Positions 1 through 6,366 of a DNA stretch of 64,000 bases are shown here, one piece after another (within the stretch, counting starts at the first letter, position 1; every line of letters begins with the position of its first letter). Both the position numbers and the translations under genes were made by a program. The DNA comes from Streptomyces liliifuscus (GTDB lineage: Bacteria; Actinomycetota; Actinomycetes; Streptomycetales; Streptomycetaceae). The stretch spans positions 8,804,001-8,868,000 of the forward strand of contig NZ_CP066831.1 in the NCBI RefSeq assembly GCF_016598615.1, in the 5' to 3' direction. The notes under the pieces are model-generated. The model saw only the letters and a list, made by a program, of their open reading frames with translations, was not told where the DNA came from and ran no database searches.

Positions 1-63
1 AGTGCTCGTTCGCGGAGTACCACCATTCCGGTGACCGGTTTCCGTCGGGTAGGGTTTGGCCGT

Positions 64-498
64 ATGAATACGGGGAGTGACGAAACGGGGGAGGCCGTCG
101 CGGCGGCCGATGGAACGAAGAGCGAGCCGGCGCTCGGATCACGTGCGCCGGAATTCATCAAGGCGCGACGGGCGCTGCACCTGAGCTGGCAGGTGGGCGT
201 CTTCATCGTGGGCCTCGCGGTCGTCGTGGCCGGCGTGATCATGCTGCCGCTGCCCGGACCGGGCTGGTTGGTGATCTTCGGGGGCATGGCGATCTGGGCG
301 ACTGAGTTCGTCTGGGCGCAGCTGGTGCTCCGCTGGACGAAGCGCAAGGTCACCGAGGCGACACAGAAGGCCCTCGATCCCAAGGTGCGGCGCCGCAACA
401 TCATCCTGACGACCATCGGGCTGGTGATCATCGCGGTGCTGGTCGGGATCTACGTCTGGAAGTTCGGCTTCGAGATGCCGTGGAAGATCAAGGAGTAA
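64..498 (+). CDS. PGPGW-motif small membrane protein (TIGR02611-like)
   Basis: A 144-residue protein with a charged N-terminus and two hydrophobic blocks. The first (around residues 45-75) carries the motif PLPGPGW that names this family of putative actinobacterial membrane proteins; the second is close to the C-terminus (IILTTIGLVIIAVLVGIYVW). A basic loop, RWTKRKVTEATQKALDPK, joins them. An upstream in-frame start at 31 exists, but the ATG at 64 begins the typical hydrophilic N-terminus, so I chose it. The family has no established function. The downstream tRNA-Val is on the same strand and 69 bases away, so the gene is probably monocistronic. Confidence 0.8.
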   Translation: MNTGSDETGEAVAAADGTKSEPALGSRAPEFIKARRALHLSWQVGVFIVGLAVVVAGVIMLPLPGPGWLVIFGGMAIWATEFVWAQLVLRWTKRKVTEATQKALDPKVRRRNIILTTIGLVIIAVLVGIYVWKFGFEMPWKIKE

Positions 499-567
499 CA
501 GCCCTCCGCACCCTTCGAAGGCGGTCGGAGGCACCCCCTGACATGGGGTAATCTTCTCCGTGCGCCC

Positions 568-639
568 GGGCGATTAGCTCAGCGGGAGAGCGCTTCGTTC
601 ACACCGAAGAGGTCACTGGTTCGATCCCAGTATCGCCCA
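568..639 (+). tRNA. tRNA-Val(CAC), copy 1
   Basis: A complete cloverleaf is visible. The 7-bp acceptor stem is GGGCGAT/ATCGCCC, followed by discriminator A. The D arm is GCTC/GAGC. The anticodon stem is CTTCG/CGAAG with loop TTCACAC, giving anticodon CAC (valine, codon GUG). The T arm is ACTGG/CCAGT with loop TTCGATC. CCA is not encoded; the next bases are CCG. A TAATCT hexamer at 549-554 is a plausible -10 element, but I see no good -35. The copy at 12351 differs by only two bases, one in the D loop and one in the T loop. Confidence 0.96.
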
Positions 640-645
640 CCGTAT

Positions 646-692
646 CGATTGGCGGCCTGGTCCACAGAGCACGTGGACCAGGCCGCCAATCG
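646..692. repeat. Perfect 20-bp stem-loop just downstream of tRNA-Val
   Basis: Bases 646-665 are exactly complementary to 673-692, with a 7-nt loop (AGAGCAC). The structure begins seven bases after the tRNA discriminator base. No U-run follows, so it is not a classical intrinsic terminator. It could still stop transcription, block 3' exonucleases during tRNA maturation, or mark the start of the repeat array that follows. It has no counterpart after the second tRNA-Val, which has an ordinary terminator. Confidence 0.9.
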
Positions 693-699
693 CTGTTCC

Positions 700-1810
700 G
701 GCACGCGATTGAGGCTGGCCGGGGCCCGCTTACCTGCACTCCAGGCGCGGGTTCTGGCCGGAGCGGAGGTTCCGGTGCCGCGGTTGGGAGGAGTGGGCTT
801 AGCTCCGCTGTTCCCGGGGGCGGACACCTGCGTGGATTCCCGGCGGCGGACGCGTGCCCGGGGCCCCGCAGGGGGCACGGGCGGGGGACTCTCGGAGAGG
901 ACCGGTCCAGACGCAGACGGGGCCTCTCGGAGAGGGCCGGGCCGGAAAGACGCCTGCCTGCGACTCCGCGAAGTGGCGTCGGCCCCAGGCTTCTCGCTGA
1001 CGGCGCCCGACTGCCATGCCGCGAGGTGGGCGCCGGCCTGGGCTTCCCGGTGAGAGCACCCGGTCGCAGCCTGGCGGAGCGACGCTGAGTCCGGGCTCCA
1101 CGGAGGCGCCCAACTGGAGCTCTGTGGCGTGCCATGGCGCCCAGGCTTCCCGGGGTGGACGGCTGGCCGCGATTCCACGGAATGGACGCGGGCCTTGGGC
1201 TTCCAGGTGAGGGCGCCAGGCTGCGGCTTCGCGGAACGATGCTGAGTCCGGTCCTCGCGGAGAGGGCGCTGAGCTGCGGTTTTGTGGAGCGGGCGTTGAG
1301 GCGTGGCGTCCCGGGCTGGACGCTGAGCTCGGGTCTCTTGGGAGGCTGCGTGGGCGAGGTCTCGTGGAGTGGACGTTGAGCCTGAGCCTTCCGGCGTCGA
1401 TCTTGAGTTCGGTCCTCTCGGAGGGGGAGCCTGGACGAGATTACGCGGAATGGATGTTGGTCCGCGCTTCTCGGAGCGGACGCCCGGCTGTGATTCCGAA
1501 GGGCGGACGCTGGGCCTGGGCTTCCCGGCATCGGCACTGTGCTCGGGCCTCGCGGACGGGGTGCGTGGACGAGGTTTCGCGGAGCGGGCGCTGGCCCGGG
1601 CTTCCCGGAGCGGATGCCTGGTCGTGATTCCGCAGACTGGACGCAGGGCTTGGCCTTCCAGGTGGGGCGCCAGGCTGCGGCTTCGAGGAGTGGTGCCAGG
1701 TCCGGGCCTCGTGGAGGGGCGCTCAGCTGCGGTTTCGTGGAGCCAGCGTTGGAGTGTGGGCCTCGCGGAGCGGACGCTAGTCGGCGCTTCTCGGAGTGGA
1801 CGACAACCCG
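700..1810. repeat. Degenerate tandem repeat array, period about 27 nt, roughly 40 units
   Basis: This 1.1-kb stretch has no credible gene. It consists of diverged copies of a unit close to CTGrGCcyGGGCTTCyCGGAGyGGACG on the plus strand. Anchoring on the GGAG-like tetramer gives positions 1447, 1473, 1498, 1527, 1553, 1581, 1607, 1632, 1660, 1687, 1713, 1739, 1767 and 1793. Unit lengths are therefore 25-29 nt, mean about 26.6. Lengths that are not multiples of three shift the frame repeatedly, which argues against a repetitive protein even though nonapeptide-like patterns appear in several frames. The left part (700-1050) is more diverged. Function unknown. Confidence 0.75.
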
Positions 1811-2394
1811 AGGCTCCCTGGAGCGGCTGCGCATCCCGGCTCCCCAGTGACCAGCGAACGCCCGACCACGTTCCAGCGGCTCAGTCACCGTGAGATCCCC
1901 AGCCCCGGGCGCACCACCCCAAGCCGCCCCACCACCCCCACCCCAAGCCCCATCAGGGGCGCGGGGAACTGCGCGACCAGCCACAACGAACCGGCACCCG
2001 AAAGACCACACAAGCCGCCCCCACCCGAACAACATGCCTGCTCAAACCCATCGCGCCCGCAACAGCCATCCCAACAGCCCCCCCGCAGCCTCCCGACCGC
2101 CCCGGCATCACCGACCCCCGGTCACCAGCCACACCCACCGCCGCACCCACCGCCGCACCCAGCCCCACCCCGCCAACTCCCCACCCCACCCCCAACATTC
2201 ACCCCACCCCACCCCTCCCGAATCCAGCCCGTCAAACCCCGTTCGACCACCCGACCAACCCCACCCCACCTGCGCACTCACCCAACACCCCCGCCACATC
2301 ACCCCAGTTCACGCCGTCGCGCGAGCGACCCCGTTCACGCCGATTCCTGTCCGAATCATTGACGCCCACCAAGACCCTCCGTACCTTGTGCCAG
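1811..2394. other. Gene-free C-rich, G-poor stretch with G-quadruplex potential on the minus strand
   Basis: I find no gene here. Base composition changes sharply after the repeat array: from about 2000 to 2330 the plus strand is dominated by C and A. Between 2179 and 2219 there are seven runs of three to five C, so the minus strand carries seven closely spaced G-runs separated by one-base or short loops, a textbook G-quadruplex pattern. A short tandem duplication (CACCCACCGCCG twice, about 2131-2154) lies nearby. The stretch sits upstream of the carbohydrate transport operon. Confidence 0.7.
1951..2000 (+). repeat. Dispersed Streptomyces intergenic repeat, copy A
   Basis: The core reads CAGGGGCGCGGGGAACTGCG followed by CGACCAGCCACAACG. 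Closely related copies occur at about 9124-9216 (opposite orientation), 18721-18805 and 31055-31125 (opposite orientation). From general knowledge, this GGGGCGCGGGGAACTGCGCG-type element is scattered through Streptomyces intergenic regions; its function is not established. Confidence 0.8.
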
Positions 2395-2395
2395 C

Positions 2396-2418
2396 AAGCG
2401 CTTACTTGAAACGATTCA
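2396..2418. promoter_or_regulatory. Candidate LacI/GalR-type operators for the carbohydrate operon
   Basis: Two palindromic elements lie back to back ahead of the solute-binding protein gene. AAGCGCTT is at 2396-2403. TGAAACGATTCA is at 2407-2418, an imperfect inverted repeat with a central CG and one half-site mismatch. LacI/GalR-family regulators of sugar operons typically bind such CG-centred palindromes. No LacI-type gene lies in the window, so the regulator would be encoded elsewhere. This is an inference from sequence form only. Confidence 0.45.
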
Positions 2419-2454
2419 TGGCAGCGGACAGCTACGTCGCGGGGAGGCCCGACT

Positions 2455-3744
2455 GTGGGAGACAACGGGAGTGTTGAGAGGCGGACGGTCCTCAAGGCGG
2501 CCGGAGCGTCGCTGGCCACGCTGGGGCTGGCCACGACGACGGCCTGCGGAGGAGACAGCGGCGGATCGGGCGACGGCACCGTCGAGATCCGCTTCGCCTG
2601 GTGGGGCGCCGAGGAGCGGGCCAAGCGCATCAACCAGACCATCGCGCTCTTCGAGAAGAAGTACCCGAAGATCAAGGTGAAGACGGACTTCCAGGATTAC
2701 GTGGCCTTTTGGGAGAAGTTCCAGACCCAGGCCGCGGGCGGAAATCCGCCGGACGTATTCCAGAACGCTGTCGCATTCCTGCGGAAGTACGACAAGAGAA
2801 GTGTTCTCCTCGATCTCAAGTCCCAAGTGGACGCCGGAAATCTGAGCCTCAAGAACTTCCGCGCCGGAGTCGAGAAGGTCGGCGAGGTTGACGGAAAGCT
2901 GCTCGGCATACCCGTCGGCTCCAACACCATGTCGTTGGTCATTGACGAGAAGGTCTTCGAAAAGGCGGGCGTCAAGCCCGAGCAGGGCTGGACCTGGGAC
3001 GAGTACTTCGACGCCCTCGAAAAGATCCGCAACAAGCAGAAGGTGTCCGGCGACACCGGCTACTTCGGGATCATGTACCTCTACGACCTCTATCTGCGCC
3101 AGAACGGCAAGGCGTTCTTCACCGAGGACGGACTCGGCTTCGAGGAGACCGACCTGACGGAGTGGTGGACGGACGCCTACAACCGCGTCAAGGCCGGGAT
3201 CATCACCGACCCGAAGAAGATCGAGCAGCTCAAGCCCAAGTCGGCGCTGGCCTCGGGCGACGGCGCGTCCGAGTTCACGTGGGACAACTTCACGGTGCGC
3301 TACACCACGGAGGGCGACAGCACGTACGGGCTCGCGCCGATCCCGACCACCGACGGCAAGGAGACCGGCCAGTACCTCTCCTCGCTCATGCTGAGCGGCT
3401 CCGCCCGGACCAAGCACCCGAAGGAGGTCGCCCAGTTCATCGACTTCATGGTCCACGACCCCGAGGTCGGCAGGATCATGGGCTACGACCGCGGCATCCT
3501 CGCCAGCACCGAGCAGTTCGACGCGTACAAGCCGACCGACGCCCCCAACAAGGCGATCGCCCAGTACGAGGAGGACGTCGCCGCGGCCGGAGTCCTCGGG
3601 ACCATCACCCCCCACCCGGCGGGCGCCGACACCGTCGAAGCGGCCTTCCTGCGCATCGCCGCCGACATGTCCCAGGGCAAGACCAAGGTCTCCGACGCGG
3701 TGAAGCAGTTCTTCTCCGAGGCCGAGTCCGCGCTCGCCGCCTGA
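2455..3744 (+). CDS. Extracellular sugar-binding lipoprotein of an ABC importer
   Basis: A 429-residue family 1-type solute-binding protein. The N-terminus carries a twin-arginine motif (RR at 9-10), a hydrophobic stretch and a lipobox ending at Cys31 (TTTAC|GG). It is therefore probably exported by Tat and anchored as a lipoprotein. The mature part has the usual SBP_bac_1 features, such as VEIRFAWWG near the start and NPPDVFQNAVAFL. The GTG at 2455 is supported by GGGGAGG at 2441-2447. Its stop overlaps the start of the first permease by one base. Given the YetA-like and YesL-like genes downstream, the likely ligands are rhamnogalacturonan or related plant oligosaccharides; that is inference. 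Confidence 0.92.
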   Translation: MGDNGSVERRTVLKAAGASLATLGLATTTACGGDSGGSGDGTVEIRFAWWGAEERAKRINQTIALFEKKYPKIKVKTDFQDYVAFWEKFQTQAAGGNPPDVFQNAVAFLRKYDKRSVLLDLKSQVDAGNLSLKNFRAGVEKVGEVDGKLLGIPVGSNTMSLVIDEKVFEKAGVKPEQGWTWDEYFDALEKIRNKQKVSGDTGYFGIMYLYDLYLRQNGKAFFTEDGLGFEETDLTEWWTDAYNRVKAGIITDPKKIEQLKPKSALASGDGASEFTWDNFTVRYTTEGDSTYGLAPIPTTDGKETGQYLSSLMLSGSARTKHPKEVAQFIDFMVHDPEVGRIMGYDRGILASTEQFDAYKPTDAPNKAIAQYEEDVAAAGVLGTITPHPAGADTVEAAFLRIAADMSQGKTKVSDAVKQFFSEAESALAA

Positions 3745-4715
3745 TGGGAACCGCAGTGACGACGCTCATCAAGGACTCTCCGCCGGATGCGCCCGAGAAG
3801 CGTCCCGGTGCCCCCGCCGCCGTCAAGCGGCGGGGCCGCCGGGAGAATCTGGCCGGCTACCTCTTCATGTCCCCGTGGATCGCGGGCTTTCTGCTGCTGA
3901 CCGCGGGGCCCATGGCCGCCTCGCTCTATTTCGCGTTCACCGACTACAACCTCTTCGACTCCCCGCAGTGGATCGGCTTCGACAACTTCACCAGGATGTT
4001 CGACGATCCACGGTGGCAGAAGTCGGTGGAGGTGACGGCGAAGTACGTCGTCATCGGAACGCCGCTGAAGCTGCTGCTCGCACTCGGCGTCGCCCTGCTG
4101 CTCGCGCAGAGCCGGCGGGGCCAGGCCTTCTACCGGGCGGCCTTCTACGCCCCGTCGCTGATCGGCGCGAGCGTGTCCGTCGGCTTCGTGTGGCGCGCGC
4201 TCTTCTCCGACGACGCCGTCGTGGACCGTACGCAGTCGTTCTTCGGGTGGGACGTCGGCGGCTGGGTCGGGGACCCGGACTGGGTGCTCTACAGCCTGGT
4301 GGCGCTCACCGTCTGGCAGTTCGGGGCGCCCATGGTGATCTTCCTCGCCGGACTCAAGCAGGTGCCCAAGGAGCTGTACGAGGCGGCCGAGGTGGACGGC
4401 GCCGGACCGTTCAAGCGGTTCTGGAGCATCACCCTGCCGATGATCTCCCCGGTGCTGTTCTTCAACGTACTGCTGGAGACCATCCACTCGTTCCAGATCT
4501 TCGGCTCGGCGTACGTCGTCTCCAACACCAGCTGCGGACCGGCCGACTCCACGCTCGTCTACACCTGCTACCTGTACCAGAAGGGCTTCAAGGAGGCCCA
4601 GATGGGCTTCGCCTCCGCGATGGCCTGGATGCTGCTGCTCGCCGTGGCCCTGGTGACAGCGGTCCTCTTCTGGTCCCAGAAGCGGTGGGTGCACTACGAG
4701 GAGGCCTCCCGATGA
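3744..4715 (+). CDS. Sugar ABC transporter permease, MalF/UgpA type
   Basis: A 323-residue inner-membrane permease with about six hydrophobic segments, starting at YLFMSPWIAGFLLLTAGPM. The cytoplasmic loop that contacts the ATPase (EAA motif) reads EAAEVDGAGPFKRFW followed by SITLP, the classic EAA---G pattern. The ATG at 3744 overlaps the stop of the binding-protein gene by one base. The gene's own stop overlaps the next permease start by four bases, so the genes are translationally coupled. It forms the channel with the downstream MalG-type permease. The locus has no ATP-binding gene; in Streptomyces such importers commonly share the multi-purpose ATPase MsiK. Confidence 0.93.
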   Translation: MGTAVTTLIKDSPPDAPEKRPGAPAAVKRRGRRENLAGYLFMSPWIAGFLLLTAGPMAASLYFAFTDYNLFDSPQWIGFDNFTRMFDDPRWQKSVEVTAKYVVIGTPLKLLLALGVALLLAQSRRGQAFYRAAFYAPSLIGASVSVGFVWRALFSDDAVVDRTQSFFGWDVGGWVGDPDWVLYSLVALTVWQFGAPMVIFLAGLKQVPKELYEAAEVDGAGPFKRFWSITLPMISPVLFFNVLLETIHSFQIFGSAYVVSNTSCGPADSTLVYTCYLYQKGFKEAQMGFASAMAWMLLLAVALVTAVLFWSQKRWVHYEEASR

Positions 4716-5623
4716 GCACCACCACGACCACGACCGCGGCCACCCCGCCCACGACCCCGGCCACCCCGCGCAGGTCGCCGGACCTCGGGCGAAAGCGGAC
4801 CGGGTCGCTCGCCTGGCACCTCGGCGCCCTGCTGGTCCTCGCGGTCGTCCTCTACCCCGTCATCTGGGTCCTCGGCGCCTCGTTCAAGCCCAGCCGGGAG
4901 ATCATCGGCAGCCTGGAGCTCTTCCCGACCAGCCCGATCCTCCAGAACTTCAAGGGGCTCGCCGACGGCATCGCGGACATCTCGATCGCCACGTTCTTCG
5001 AGAACTCCCTCTTCTACGCGCTCGGCTCCGTCGTCGGCATCCTGATCTCCTGCTCGCTGACGGCGTACGCCTTCGCCCGCATCCGGTTCGCCGGGCGCAA
5101 TCTGATGTTCTCGCTGATGATCGGCACGCTGCTGCTGCCGTACCACGTGCTGCTCATCCCGCAGTACGTGATGTTCCAGAAGATGGAGCTCATCAACACC
5201 TATGTACCGCTGCTGATCGGCAAGTACCTGGCGACCGAGGCGTTCTTCGTCTTCCTCATGGTGCAGTTCATGCGGAACCTGCCGAAGGAACTGGACGAGG
5301 CGGCGCGGCTCGACGGCTGCGGGCATCTGCGGATCTACTGGTCGATCGTGCTGCCGCTGTGCCGTCCGGCGCTCATCACCAGCGCGATCTTCACCTTCAT
5401 CAACGCCTGGAACGACTTCATGGGCCCGCTGATCTACCTCAACGAGCCCGGCAAGTACACCGTCTCGCTGGGCATGATGATGTTCCGCGACCAGGAGGGC
5501 GTCGCCAACTACGGCGGCATGATCGCCATGTCGCTGGTGGCGCTGCTGCCCGTGCTGGCCTTCTTCCTCGCCTTCCAGCGGTACCTGATCGACGGTATGG
5601 CGACCTCCGGGCTGAAGGGCTGA
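4712..5623 (+). CDS. Sugar ABC transporter permease, MalG/LplC type
   Basis: A 303-residue permease with a Thr/Pro-rich cytoplasmic N-terminus (about residues 2-30) and six predicted membrane spans. The EAA loop is EAARLDGCGHLRIYWSIVLP, and the end, YLIDGMATSGLKG, is typical of MalG-type partners. It starts inside the stop of the previous permease (ATGA). Together the two permeases form the heterodimeric pore. The next gene starts seven bases after the stop and is probably in the same transcript. Confidence 0.93.
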   Translation: MSTTTTTTAATPPTTPATPRRSPDLGRKRTGSLAWHLGALLVLAVVLYPVIWVLGASFKPSREIIGSLELFPTSPILQNFKGLADGIADISIATFFENSLFYALGSVVGILISCSLTAYAFARIRFAGRNLMFSLMIGTLLLPYHVLLIPQYVMFQKMELINTYVPLLIGKYLATEAFFVFLMVQFMRNLPKELDEAARLDGCGHLRIYWSIVLPLCRPALITSAIFTFINAWNDFMGPLIYLNEPGKYTVSLGMMMFRDQEGVANYGGMIAMSLVALLPVLAFFLAFQRYLIDGMATSGLKG

Positions 5624-5630
5624 GCAGGTC

Positions 5631-6239
5631 ATGACCCAGACGCGCACGAAGGCTCGTACGGCCGCCGCTTCCAGGCGTGAATCGGTCTTCGCCGAGCGGT
5701 TCGCGCTGTTCGCCGAGTGTCTGCTCACCGGGGTGTGGATCGCGGTCGCCTCACTGCCCGTGGTCACCTATCCCGCCGCGTTCGCCGCCGGGTCCCGGCA
5801 TCTTCGACGGCGTACGGCCCATCTGGGCGGCGGCTGGCGGGAGTTCGTCGCGGACTACCGGTCGGCCCTGCGCGGCGGGTGGCTCGCGGGACTCGCCGGG
5901 TGGGCCGCGGCCCTCGCGGTGTGGGTCGACGTCCAGGCCATGCGTGCCGGGATCCCGGGCGGCCCGGTCGTCGGGGCCGTCGGTCTGTTCGCCCTGATCG
6001 GACTGGTCGTCGCCGGGCTGCGCGCGGCGGCGGTCTGGGAGCCCGGCGCGTCCTGGCGGGAGCTGCTCGGGGCCGCTGGGCGCCGTACCGTCCTCGACCC
6101 CGCCGGGTCGTTCCTGCTGGTCGGCGGGGTGGCCGTGGTGGCCTGCTCCGCCTGGTTCGTCCTGCCGCTGGCGGTCCCGGTGCTCGGGGCCGTCGCGGCG
6201 GCGGCCCTCGCCGTGGAGGAGCGCGGCCGGCACCGCTGA
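5631..6239 (+). CDS. YesL-like (DUF624-type) membrane protein
   Basis: A 202-residue protein with four or five hydrophobic segments and a basic N-terminus. The segment ECLLTGVWIAVASLPVVTYP followed by an Ala-rich stretch, then HL(G)GGWREFVADYRSALRGGW, matches the DUF624/YesL pattern. In Bacillus subtilis, yesL lies in the yes/lpl/yet rhamnogalacturonan region, and DUF624 genes commonly sit beside oligosaccharide ABC permeases. The molecular role is unknown; an accessory function for the transporter is the usual guess. The start follows the permease stop by seven bases with only a weak Shine-Dalgarno. Confidence 0.75.
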   Translation: MTQTRTKARTAAASRRESVFAERFALFAECLLTGVWIAVASLPVVTYPAAFAAGSRHLRRRTAHLGGGWREFVADYRSALRGGWLAGLAGWAAALAVWVDVQAMRAGIPGGPVVGAVGLFALIGLVVAGLRAAAVWEPGASWRELLGAAGRRTVLDPAGSFLLVGGVAVVACSAWFVLPLAVPVLGAVAAAALAVEERGRHR

Positions 6240-6366
6240 ACCGACCGTTCAACAGCACCCGTCACGCGCAGATGTACACAAGGTCGGCGTCCGGCGCCGC
6301 GCCTGTCTCTGTCATGCCCCTGACTTCTCTCATGCCCCTGACTTCCCCGCACGGAAAGGAAAGGCC

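Noticed and set aside
700..1810. CRISPR array
   Set aside because: Units are contiguous with no unique spacers, diverge strongly from each other, and no cas genes are present.
1369..1893. Plus-strand frame with nonapeptide-like repeats
   Set aside because: Unit lengths of 25-29 nt drift out of frame, and competing frames show similar patterns. Treated as non-coding repeat DNA.
599..2035. Open frame of 478 codons on the minus strand across the repeat array and tRNA-Val
   Set aside because: It reads through the tRNA gene, the dispersed repeat and the C-rich tract, is Arg/Pro/Ser-rich, and exists only because of the high G+C and the repeat period. No ribosome site or family match.
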